Origin: Methylococcales bacterium
GTDB taxonomy: Bacteria; Pseudomonadota; Gammaproteobacteria; Methylococcales; Methylomonadaceae
Direction: 5' to 3'
DNA: 40,651 nucleotides
Assembly: GCA_003584875.1 (NCBI GenBank)
Contig: QVQD01000234.1
Coordinates: forward strand, 1-40,651
The translations under genes were made by a program, and so were the position numbers. Under the pieces are notes generated by a model. It was not told where the DNA came from. It made no database searches and saw only the letters and a list, made by a program, of their open reading frames with translations. How positions within the stretch are numbered: position 1 is the first letter of the stretch; the number at the start of each line of letters is the position of its first letter. Below, piece by piece: positions 30,143 to 40,651 of the stretch.

Positions 30143-31372
30143 ATGTCTTGGAATGAGCCTGGCAATGATAAAAAAGACCCATGGAGTGGTCAAGGTGACC
30201 AAAAAGGACCTCCTGATTTAGAGGAGGCTATACGTTCCATACAAGAAAAATTAACAAAATTTCTGGGTGGTAACAACAACTCAGATAATGACGATTCACC
30301 GAGTCCATTTTCATCAGGAACCTCTATGAAAAGCCTAGGCTTTTTGGCTGGAGGTGCACTGATCATTTGGGGTTTAAGTGGCTTTTATATCGTTGACGAA
30401 GGAAACCATGGTGTAGAAACTCGCTTTGGTGAATACATCAACACCACGCAATCTGGTTTAAATTGGCATTTACCGAGCCCTATTGAGCGGGTAGATATCG
30501 TCAATGTAAAACAACAACGCTTTATAGAAGTAGGTTACCGTAGCGGTGGCAGCGATCAGGTTAATGGTTCTGTTCCTAAAGAAGCATTAATGCTAACTAA
30601 AGACGAAAACTATGTTGATGTAAGGCTAGCCGTTCAATACCAAGTTAAAGATGCTAAACAATTCATATTTAATGTCGTTAATCCTGCCTTCACCTTAAAA
30701 CAAGTCACTGAAAGTGCCCTGCGTGGCGTAGTGGGTAGCAGCGCAATGGACTTTGTATTAACCGAAGGCCGTAGTGAAATTGTGACCTTAATTAAAAAAG
30801 AAATCCAAGATGTGATGGATAGCTATCAATCAGGTATACAAATCACCAGTGTCAACCTACAAGATGCCCAACCACCTGAACAAGTGCAAAGCTCCTTCGA
30901 AGATGCGATTAAAGCTCGTGAAGATCAGCAACGTTTAATCAACGAAGCAGAGGCCTATTCAAATGATGTAGTACCTAAAGCTCGAGGCGCTGCAGCTAGA
31001 AAAATGCAAGAAGCCGAAGGTTACAAAGAGCAAGTGATTGCGCAAGCAGAAGGTGAATCAAGTCGATTTACAAAACTGTTAGCTGAATACAGCAAAGCTC
31101 CGGATGTGACTCGCAAGCGTCTTTACATAGAATCTATGGAAACCGTTTTATCAGGCACTAATACCGTCATGGTTGACGCTAAAAGCGGGAATAATATGGT
31201 TTATCTACCCTTAGATAAAATGATAACACAACGCCAACCAACGGTACCTTCATCCACACCCTCAAGCACGGGTAGCAGTGATCAACCACAGTCTCAACCA
31301 GTCGTCACTCAGGAACAACCCATTGTTGAACATCCTGTGACGCGCGTACGTGAAGCGAGGGGACGTCAATGA
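30143..31372 (+). CDS. hflK: FtsH protease regulator HflK
   Basis: MSWNEPGNDKKDPW..., SPFH/band-7 domain, downstream of hflX. Confidence 0.97.
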   Translation: MSWNEPGNDKKDPWSGQGDQKGPPDLEEAIRSIQEKLTKFLGGNNNSDNDDSPSPFSSGTSMKSLGFLAGGALIIWGLSGFYIVDEGNHGVETRFGEYINTTQSGLNWHLPSPIERVDIVNVKQQRFIEVGYRSGGSDQVNGSVPKEALMLTKDENYVDVRLAVQYQVKDAKQFIFNVVNPAFTLKQVTESALRGVVGSSAMDFVLTEGRSEIVTLIKKEIQDVMDSYQSGIQITSVNLQDAQPPEQVQSSFEDAIKAREDQQRLINEAEAYSNDVVPKARGAAARKMQEAEGYKEQVIAQAEGESSRFTKLLAEYSKAPDVTRKRLYIESMETVLSGTNTVMVDAKSGNNMVYLPLDKMITQRQPTVPSSTPSSTGSSDQPQSQPVVTQEQPIVEHPVTRVREARGRQ

Positions 31373-32223
31373 CAGTCAATAAAGTTTTAATCGGCCTAGC
31401 GGCATTATTGCTATTGGTGTCGACATCGGTATTTACCGTTAATCAAACAGAAAAAGCCATTAAATTTAGGCTTGGTGAAATCGTCAAAAATGATTATGAA
31501 CCGGGCATTCACTTTAAATTACCTTTCATTAACAATGTTAAGAAGTTTGATGCTCGCATACAAACGATGGATGCAAAACCTGAACGCTTTTTAACAGCTG
31601 AAAAGAAAAACGTCATCGTTGATTCTTTTGTTAAATGGCGCATTGGTAATGTCAGCACCTTTTACACCACAGTGGCTGGTGATATAGACCAAGCAAATTT
31701 ACGCTTAGATCAAATTATTAAAGATGCTTTCCGTAGTGAGTTCAGTAAACGTAACATTAAACAACTTATTTCAACTGATCGTAGTGCTATTCGTGAAATC
31801 TTAACCAACAATTCTAAAGAAGTGGCTGCGGCTTTAGGTATGGAAATTGTTGATGTTCAAGTCATGCGTATCGACTTACCTCCAGAAGTCAGTAGTTCAG
31901 TTTTTCGTAGAATGGAAGCTGAACGTGAACGAGTTGCCAGAGAATTCCGCTCACAAGGTTCAGAAGCTGCAGAAAGAATTCGTGCGGATGCAGACAGACA
32001 GCGTGTTGTAACATTAGCGAACTCATTTCGTGATGCTGAAATATTACGCGGTGAAGGTGATGCTATTTCAGCTGAAATCTACGCCAAAGCTTATGGCGCA
32101 GACACCGGATTCTTTACTTTTTATCGCAGTTTAAATGCTTACAAGAAGACTTTTTCAAGTTCTAGCGTTATGCTACTCGATCCTGATTCAGATTTCTTTC
32201 AGTATTTTAAGAAACAAAAATAA
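31369..32223 (+). CDS. hflC: FtsH protease regulator HflC
   Basis: SPFH domain, ATGA overlap with hflK; FRRMEAERERVAREFRSQGSEAAERIRADADR. Confidence 0.97.
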   Translation: MTVNKVLIGLAALLLLVSTSVFTVNQTEKAIKFRLGEIVKNDYEPGIHFKLPFINNVKKFDARIQTMDAKPERFLTAEKKNVIVDSFVKWRIGNVSTFYTTVAGDIDQANLRLDQIIKDAFRSEFSKRNIKQLISTDRSAIREILTNNSKEVAAALGMEIVDVQVMRIDLPPEVSSSVFRRMEAERERVAREFRSQGSEAAERIRADADRQRVVTLANSFRDAEILRGEGDAISAEIYAKAYGADTGFFTFYRSLNAYKKTFSSSSVMLLDPDSDFFQYFKKQK

Positions 32224-32268
32224 CCGTAAATAGGGTAGTTTCTTTACCCTGCTACGTTAAGACTATTA

Positions 32269-32296
32269 AAACGCTCCGCTTGCGGGGCGTTTTGTT
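32269..32296 (+). terminator. Intrinsic terminator between hflC and hisZ
   Basis: AAAACGCTCCGC-TT-GCGGGGCGTTTTG, GC-rich stem followed by a short T run, immediately upstream of hisZ. Confidence 0.7.
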
Positions 32297-32314
32297 TGAG
32301 TGGACATACAAAAC

Positions 32315-34811
<2,497 letters not shown>

Positions 34812-34888
34812 TTAAGTAGGCTACCAACCTCCGGCTGAACAACATAGCTATCTACAACATTAAAAAACAGCATGATACAGGTAGTTCA

Positions 34889-34927
34889 TACGAATGTACT
34901 GGGCGAATTAATTCGCCCCTACAAGGA
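34889..34927. repeat. GTACTGGGCGAATTAATTCGCCCCTAC palindromic repeat
   Basis: Same family as the 11.7-kb and 35.0-35.25-kb copies; opposite orientation to the next two. Confidence 0.8.
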
Positions 34928-34984
34928 ACATGCTTTTAAAGCTCTAAACTGCTATCGCTATTCTTACCGAACAGCGATTATGTG

Positions 34985-35300
34985 TAGATATCTATGGCGA
35001 GTCAGGAGTAGTTATTACGATCTGGTATTGATTTAATACCGAGATTTCGTAGGGGCGAATTAATTCGCCCTGTACATTCGTCTATTAGAAGGTAGAACTG
35101 GGCGGAGAATCAATAACAGCAACCCTATAAAGAGTCCTATTATTTGTATAGATATCTATGGCGAGTCAGGAGTAGTTATTACGATCTGGTATTGATTTAA
35201 TAGCGAGAATTTTGTAGGGGCGAATTAATTCGCCCTGTACATTCGTCTATTAGAAGGTAGAACTGGGCGGAGATTCAATAATAGCAACCCTGTAAAAAGT
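34985..35300. repeat. Direct tandem duplication, two ~150-bp copies with 164-bp period
   Basis: TAGATATCTATGGCGAGTCAGGAGTAGTTATTACGATCTGGTATTGATTTAATA... begins at 34985 and 35149. Each copy carries GTAGGGGCGAATTAATTCGCCCTGTACATTCGTCTATTAGAAGGTAGAACTGGGCGGAGA. Confidence 0.92.
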
Positions 35301-35510
35301 ACTTTATCTATCTATAAGATGGTGGGCAAATATTAAAGCTATTTTGCCCCAAATTTTTTCATGTTGACCGACATATCAACATCATTTCAAGCGATAGCAG
35401 ATGCAACGATTAATAGCAATATTCAAAATAGCGCTCAACAAGAACAACGCTTAAACCCTATTGAACTTCAGTGATCATCGACTAATGCCTACACCGTCCT
35501 CAACACGCTC

Positions 35511-36188
35511 ATGCCAGAATCTCGTAAAGCCCCAAGTGCGCTATCTTTAATCAGCGGTTTTTTTTCCAAAAAAATACGTACTGTCTATTACAGCGCCAAA
35601 GAATCCATAGGCGAACATAAGCGCGAGCAGATAATTTATCAAGTTGAGCAAACCTGTACTAGCCTACAAGAAACTAGAGATGAATTTCAGGATGCACTAG
35701 AGCGCTTTAAAAACTTAGTCAGCGTTAACGAATCGAGTCTTGAACATAGATATAATCTACTGAACAGACAATATCAGTTTTGTTGTTCAAAATCAGAACA
35801 GGTCAGCCATCGAATAAGAGCCATAGAACAAGTTAGTGAGGCTTTATTCAATGAGTGGGAAAATGAACTCAATGAATACACCAATCGAAACTTACGAAAT
35901 AATAGTAAACGCCAGTTAAAAGCCGCCAAACAAAATTATGCTCGACTCATTAAAGCGATGCGCCGTGCTGAAAACAGTATTAATCCGGTGTTGACTGCCT
36001 TTAAAGATCAGGTACTCTACCTTAAACATAATCTCAATGCTCGAGCTATCGCAGCTTTGCAACATGAATTCATAGAAATCAGCATCGATATTTCACAGCT
36101 CATACTTGCCATGGAACATACTATTTCAGAAGCGAGCCAGTTTGTTTCGGTACTCGTTGATCAAAAAACCTTAAACCATCATCCCTAA
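35511..36188 (+). CDS. DUF2959-like coiled-coil protein
   Basis: YYSAKESIGEHKREQIIYQVEQ...EALFNEWENELNEYTNRNLRNNSKRQLKAAKQNYARLIKAMRRAENSINPVLTAFKDQVLYLKHNLNARAIAALQHE resembles the DUF2959 family from memory. Confidence 0.75.
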   Translation: MPESRKAPSALSLISGFFSKKIRTVYYSAKESIGEHKREQIIYQVEQTCTSLQETRDEFQDALERFKNLVSVNESSLEHRYNLLNRQYQFCCSKSEQVSHRIRAIEQVSEALFNEWENELNEYTNRNLRNNSKRQLKAAKQNYARLIKAMRRAENSINPVLTAFKDQVLYLKHNLNARAIAALQHEFIEISIDISQLILAMEHTISEASQFVSVLVDQKTLNHHP

Positions 36189-36211
36189 CCCAAACCACAG
36201 CCCTTTATAAT

Positions 36212-37147
36212 ATGAAAAAAATTCCTGTCGGCATTAGTAGTTGTTTAATTGGGCAGAATGTCCGTTTTGATGGTGGGCACAAACGAGATGCTTATATCAC
36301 TGGCTCGCTAGCTGAGTTCTTTGAATTCCATCCCTTTTGTCCTGAAGTAGAAATTGGTCTAGGTACTCCACGTCCAACCATACATTTAATAAAAGCTGGT
36401 ATGACCGTGCGCTGCGTAGGTGTTAAAGATCCTGAAATGGATGTAACAGATCGACTACGTGATCACGCAGAAAAACTAAAACACTTACATGCCAATTTGT
36501 GCGGTTATATTTTAAAAAAAGGCTCTCCCAGTTGCGGCATGGAAAGAGTGAAAGTTTATGAAACACACCAATCTCACAAAGATGGTGTAGGCATTTATGC
36601 TCAAGAAATGATGCGCTTGAATCCATTATTACCCGTAGAAGAAGAAGGCAGAATGGGTGACGCAGGATTACGTGAAAATTTTATCCAGCGTGTTTATGTC
36701 TATTACCGCTGGAAAGAAATGCTAGAAACAGGACTAACACCTAGCGCCTTAACCCAATTTCATGCTCGCCATAAACTGATCATTATGAGTCATAATGATT
36801 ATCGAGATATGGGGCAACTGCTAGCGGGAGTTACTAAAACTAATATTGAACAAATAGCAGAACAGTATATTTCTCAACTGATGATAACGCTTAAAAAAGT
36901 CGCCAGTCGAAAGAATCACGTTAATGTCTTACAACATATTCAAGGATATTTAAAAAAGGACTTAGCCCCTGATGATAAAGCCGAACTATGCGAAATCATA
37001 GAACGCTACCGTAACGGCTATATTCCCTTAATCGTGCCGATAACCTTACTCAAGCATCATTTCCGTAAAAGCCCCGACCCCTATATAGAAGACTCTTATT
37101 ATATGTCGCCGTATCCGCAGGAATTACGGTTGATCAATCAATTGTAA
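36212..37147 (+). CDS. DUF523 + DUF1722 (YbgA-like) protein
   Basis: IPVGISSCLIGQNVRFDGGHKRD...FCPEVEIGLGTPRPTIHL...LKKGSPSCGMERVKVY, then YbgA-type HARHKLIIMSHNDYRDMGQLLA. Confidence 0.9.
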   Translation: MKKIPVGISSCLIGQNVRFDGGHKRDAYITGSLAEFFEFHPFCPEVEIGLGTPRPTIHLIKAGMTVRCVGVKDPEMDVTDRLRDHAEKLKHLHANLCGYILKKGSPSCGMERVKVYETHQSHKDGVGIYAQEMMRLNPLLPVEEEGRMGDAGLRENFIQRVYVYYRWKEMLETGLTPSALTQFHARHKLIIMSHNDYRDMGQLLAGVTKTNIEQIAEQYISQLMITLKKVASRKNHVNVLQHIQGYLKKDLAPDDKAELCEIIERYRNGYIPLIVPITLLKHHFRKSPDPYIEDSYYMSPYPQELRLINQL

Positions 37148-37335
37148 ATAATTCCTGCGTCTAGCGTGCCTTAACCCGATAAATATGTAGGGTGTGCAAA
37201 CAGCTTTTTTCCCCAGCTTTTGTCGATATAAACGGTGGGTATTCCTATGATGGTTGTTATGTTAAGGGCTTTACTTGTCTATACATGATAATTTGCTATG
37301 TTAGAATGATCAACATCCAATACGGGAAAACGAAC

Positions 37336-37926
37336 ATGACTGATGATGAATTAAAAGCGTTGGTGGCAAGTCTTGCTGTTGCTCAAGATCGTACTGATGA
37401 GCAAATGAAGCTTAATGCTATTGCTCAAAGAGCGACTGATGAGCAAATGAAGCTTACTGATGAACAAATGAAGCGTACTGACGAAAAGTTGGGGCGTATT
37501 GGTGCTATGCTTGGCAATATCGGACAAAACCAAGGCGATGTTGCGGAGGAATTTTTTTACAACTCCTTAAAAGTTACACAAACTCTAGCTGGTGTGCATT
37601 ATGACTTTATCGATAAGAGTATCTCTCGTACCAGTAATGGCGTTAGCGATGAATTTGATATGATCTTAGTCAACGGTCAGGATGTCGCTATCGTTGAGGT
37701 TAAATACAAAGCACATGAAAAGGATTTAGATAAATTATTGACTAAGAAAATTGATAATTTTAAAAAGCTGTTTCCTGCCTACAAAGATTATCGTCATCAT
37801 TTGGTATTGGCTACGTTTCATTTATACAAAGAAGTAAAAGAGCGTGCCTTGCAAAACAACGTCATCGTGTTACAGCGTAAGGGTGATATTGTTGAGAGTT
37901 ATCTGCCGGTCAGCAATAACCCATAA
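37336..37926 (+). CDS. Coiled-coil plus PD-(D/E)XK nuclease-like protein (DUF3782-like)
   Basis: C-terminal EFDMILVNGQDVAIVEVKYK (D-x10-E-x-K). N-terminus with TDEQMKL heptads. Start set at MTDDELKAL. Confidence 0.65.
   Translation: MTDDELKALVASLAVAQDRTDEQMKLNAIAQRATDEQMKLTDEQMKRTDEKLGRIGAMLGNIGQNQGDVAEEFFYNSLKVTQTLAGVHYDFIDKSISRTSNGVSDEFDMILVNGQDVAIVEVKYKAHEKDLDKLLTKKIDNFKKLFPAYKDYRHHLVLATFHLYKEVKERALQNNVIVLQRKGDIVESYLPVSNNP
37393..37497 (+). repeat. 21-bp-period in-frame repeat encoding TDEQMK(L/R) heptads
   Basis: ACTGATGAGCAAATGAAGCTT-like units at 37393, 37435, 37456 and 37477 (partial), with a diverged unit at 37414. Confidence 0.85.
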
Positions 37927-37944
37927 GGAATAAAGGTGGCGTAT

Positions 37945-38076
37945 CCAATGTCATTAAGTTAAGGATTTGTAGGGGCGACACATTCGCCCAGCATCCTTGA
38001 TGACTGAGTTACCGGGCGAATGTGTCGCACCTACAGATTATTTGCTTTCCCCCAGTCCTTAACTTAATGACATTGG
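37945..38076. mobile_element. 132-bp MITE-like element with nested inverted repeats
   Basis: Outer perfect 21-bp arms CCAATGTCATTAAGTTAAGGA/TCCTTAACTTAATGACATTGG. Inner 22-bp arms TGTAGGGGCGACACATTCGCCC/GGGCGAATGTGTCGCACCTACA (21/22). Confidence 0.8.
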
Positions 38077-38200
38077 TAAGTATTCAATTTTGCCCGCATT
38101 TAGAGCCACTGGAACAAGTTGGCAGACTCGCATGAATGATTGATTAAAAGAGTGGTTGAACTCACACTCAACTATTTAATTTTAAGAACAATATTAACAG

Positions 38201-39451
38201 ATGAAAATTGGCATACAAACGTGGGGCTCTAATGGCGATATAAGACCTTTATTAGCTTTAGCTGATGGTTTGAAAAAGCAGGGTCATCAAGTGTCTTTAG
38301 TCGTCAGTAGTATTGATAACCAGAGCTATCAAACTATCAGCGATCAAATAGGCATAAGTTATCGGCAAGTACCCGAATATATTGACTTTGATATGCAAGG
38401 TTTTGCCCAGCGTTCCTTTAAAATGCATGCTTTGCAATGGTTAAGAGCATTATTAGATGAAGCGTTTTTTATTTATGAAGCTGATATTTATGCAGCCGCT
38501 CAGCAGTTAGTCTCTGAAAATGATTACGTAATTGGTCATCACTTTTTATATCCTTTAAAATTAGCAGCACTACAGCAAAGTAAGCCTTTTATTAGCGTGA
38601 TGTTTTGTCATGCAGCAGTACCTAATCCTGCTATTGCCCCCATTAGTTTTCCTGATTTAGGCGTTTATCTTAATAAATTTAGCTGGGCGTTATTAGATAC
38701 CGTCTTTAATTGGGCGCTTAAAAAACCATTAACTCGCTTATGGCTAGAGGCGGGTGCTAAGCCACCGAAGCACGTATTGTCTGAATTACTGACTTCGCAA
38801 CAGCTCAATCTAGTTGCGGTAGATCCTTTATTCTGTCGTCATTCTGAATTTTGGCCACGCAATCATCAGGCTTGTGGTTTTTTAAATCTGACAGAAGACA
38901 CCCTGCAATGGGACTTCCCTCAAGCGTTAACTGATTACTTAGCCAGTGGCTCTAAACCGGTGTACATGACCTTTGCTAGTTTGCAAGCTGCCGTGCCAGA
39001 ATGGGCGATGGATTTGTTTATAAACGCTGTTAACTTGGCCGGTTGTAGAGCGATTATTCAGAGTAGCTCTGAGCGATATTTAGCCAATACTCAAATAGAA
39101 AACATTTATTTTATTGGCAAGCATCCACATCAAAAAGTCTTTGAACATTGTGCCGCGGTTGTGCATCATGGTGGAGCCGGCACGAGTCATGCAGCTACTC
39201 GCGCGGGTTGCCCCTCAATAGTCTTACCGTTTATGGATGAACAACTATTTTGGGCGAAGCAATTGCAGAGCTTAGGTTTAGCAGGCAAGCCATTGCCCGC
39301 AAAAAAAGTAACCGCGATGTCTTTAGCCGCTGCTATTAAAACAGTAATAGGTTCATCCGCTATGGCTGAAAAAGCTAAGCAAGCTAGAATGCAGATGCAA
39401 CAAAATCAGGGTATAGCAAAAGCACTGCAATTAATTACAGAAACTTTATAG
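38201..39451 (+). CDS. Glycosyltransferase, UGT/sterol-glucosyltransferase-like (GT1)
   Basis: MKIGIQTWGSNGDIRPLLALADGLKKQGHQVSLV N-terminus; C-terminal HHGGAGTSHAATRAGCPSIVLPFMDEQLFWAKQL. Confidence 0.9.
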   Translation: MKIGIQTWGSNGDIRPLLALADGLKKQGHQVSLVVSSIDNQSYQTISDQIGISYRQVPEYIDFDMQGFAQRSFKMHALQWLRALLDEAFFIYEADIYAAAQQLVSENDYVIGHHFLYPLKLAALQQSKPFISVMFCHAAVPNPAIAPISFPDLGVYLNKFSWALLDTVFNWALKKPLTRLWLEAGAKPPKHVLSELLTSQQLNLVAVDPLFCRHSEFWPRNHQACGFLNLTEDTLQWDFPQALTDYLASGSKPVYMTFASLQAAVPEWAMDLFINAVNLAGCRAIIQSSSERYLANTQIENIYFIGKHPHQKVFEHCAAVVHHGGAGTSHAATRAGCPSIVLPFMDEQLFWAKQLQSLGLAGKPLPAKKVTAMSLAAAIKTVIGSSAMAEKAKQARMQMQQNQGIAKALQLITETL

Positions 39452-39635
39452 AATACAAGCGGATATCAGCCTAGCTTAGGATACCTACATACAGTGCATA
39501 CAACTACTACCCATTGCACTATTGCAGCCTATTGATCCAGAGTAGAAAACATTTATTTTAAAAAAGCGCATTAATTGACAATCGCAGGCATTTGAAATAC
39601 ATTATTTTTTCGCTAAATACTCCTGTAAACAAGCT

Positions 39636-40094
39636 ATGCTTTTATTTACTAATAATGAAGCCCAGAACTCATCTTCTGAAAAAATAAATCTAAATGAGCA
39701 CACTAGCAAAAGACTATCTGATTGCGCTTATCGACAGCAATGGATTTCCGAAGCGGCTTACTATAAAGCCAAGAACAGAAACTTTGAACCAGGTTTTGAG
39801 GTAGATGATTGGCATATTGCCGAGCAGGATTTTATGCAAACAATGATTGCTCGTTATCTCAATGTTTGTTCTGAAGATGGAGGTATAACGCTTATAGGTC
39901 TACAGCGTCTTGCAAAATCGCTAGGGCTTGAAAATGCAGACACCATAATCCATAAAGATGACTTGATTCATGAGATTCAAATCATCACGAATAATGACGC
40001 CTGCTTCGATAATTATTTATACAAAAATTGTAACCGTAGTGATCCTTGTCTATGGCGAGCGGAGTGCAAAAAGTTAACGGCTCAGTATATTTAA
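39636..40094 (+). CDS. DUF2934-like protein with SAP/Rho-N-like helical segment
   Basis: WISEAAYYKAKNRNFEPGFEVDDWHIAEQDF (DUF2934-like), then GLQRLAKSLGLENADTIIHKDDLIHEIQI (SAP/Rho-N-like) and a Cys-containing C-terminus. Confidence 0.6.
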   Translation: MLLFTNNEAQNSSSEKINLNEHTSKRLSDCAYRQQWISEAAYYKAKNRNFEPGFEVDDWHIAEQDFMQTMIARYLNVCSEDGGITLIGLQRLAKSLGLENADTIIHKDDLIHEIQIITNNDACFDNYLYKNCNRSDPCLWRAECKKLTAQYI

Positions 40095-40366
40095 ACTTCA
40101 TTATTGTATTTAAAATCAATCAAATAGCATATAACTCATCGCCTTATCGTATACCCTACATTCAAAAAAATAAAAGTTGGGCATCAAACGTTTTCCACCC
40201 TATTTTGTTAATTCATTCGAGCTTACTCCTAAACTCTAGTTAAACAAACAATCAGTTTAAAACACTAATACCTACAACCATCGTGGTGGATTCGCACTTA
40301 AATTCACCTTACTGAGTCTCAGTGTAGCGACTTGTTATCGCCAAATCGCCTTACAGCATTAGACAT

Positions 40367-40651
40367 TTAAACCACTATTTTATAAATAGGAGCACTATAA
40401 TCGGAGAGGCCTTCTGGGGTCAGAGCAGCAACGCAAAATACATATTCCTGCATGACATCCAGTCCGCTAAGCATAAAGTCAGCGCGGGTACTAACGCCAC
40501 ATAAGATCCAACCCTCATCCGTTGCTGGCACACCGCCTTTTGCCATTCGAAAATGATAGGCACGAGCTCTAGGGATCGCTTTAGCGACTAAATGTACTGA
40601 ACCAGAATGGTCTCCATCATATGCGGCCAAGATGGCTTTGGGATTAATTAT
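40367..40651 (-). CDS. C-terminal fragment of a fibronectin type III-like protein, N-terminus beyond the right window edge
   Basis: Frame is open to base 40651 (IINPKAILAAYDGDHSGSVHL...RAYHFRMAKGG...STRADFMLSGLDVMQEYVFCVAALTPEGLSDYSAPIYKIVV). The ORF-track start is an internal TTG. Confidence 0.6.
   Translation of the reverse strand: MINPKAILAAYDGDHSGSVHLVAKAIPRARAYHFRMAKGGVPATDEGWILCGVSTRADFMLSGLDVMQEYVFCVAALTPEGLSDYSAPIYKIVV

Noticed and set aside
34889-35300. Possible CRISPR array
   Set aside because: Repeats are 164 bp apart as a tandem duplication with near-identical intervening sequence, so there are no unique spacers; no cas genes.
40046-40243. 65-aa plus-strand ORF
   Set aside because: Starts inside the DUF2934-like gene in another frame; AT-rich with no recognisable features.
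40367-40630. Complete 87-aa gene
   Set aside because: The start is an internal TTG; the frame remains open to the window edge, so this is probably only a C-terminal fragment.

Overview
This 40.65-kb window looks like a chromosomal segment from a gammaproteobacterium. The PEP-CTERM protein and the types of intergenic palindromes suggest a Methylococcales-like organism, but that assignment is inference only. Most of the window is housekeeping. It holds the metY(tRNA-fMet)-rimP-nusA-infB operon; a glyQ-glyS-gmhB-plsC cluster interrupted by a MazEF/PemK-type toxin-antitoxin pair; a PP-loop ATPase plus TusA-like protein; a CDF transporter, argJ, a MutT-ThiE fusion and an MltD-like transglycosylase. 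It also holds efpL(yeiP)-rlmG, a cold-shock gene, a PEP-CTERM protein gene, uvrB, an aminotransferase, a heme A synthase, ygfZ with a divergent YgfX-like ORF, hfq-hflX-hflK-hflC-hisZ-purA, and an accessory tail (DUF2959-like, DUF523/YbgA, PD-(D/E)XK-like, glycosyltransferase, DUF2934-like). I see no CRISPR array, prophage or complete IS element. The most interesting non-coding signals are as follows. (1) The PEP-CTERM gene has a correctly spaced sigma-54-type -24/-12 element, and an identically spaced TGTC-N7-TTTACA motif occurs three times around the gene. (2) Several families of intergenic palindromic repeats are present, including a 132-bp nested inverted-repeat (MITE-like) element and a ~164-bp-period tandem duplication carrying a palindrome. 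(3) Two intrinsic terminators lie in tandem between tRNA-fMet and rimP. (4) A PP-loop/NFACT-R-like protein is encoded next to a TusA-like sulfur carrier. I found no convincing complete new defence or metabolic system. Start codons were judged by eye, and no searches were run.
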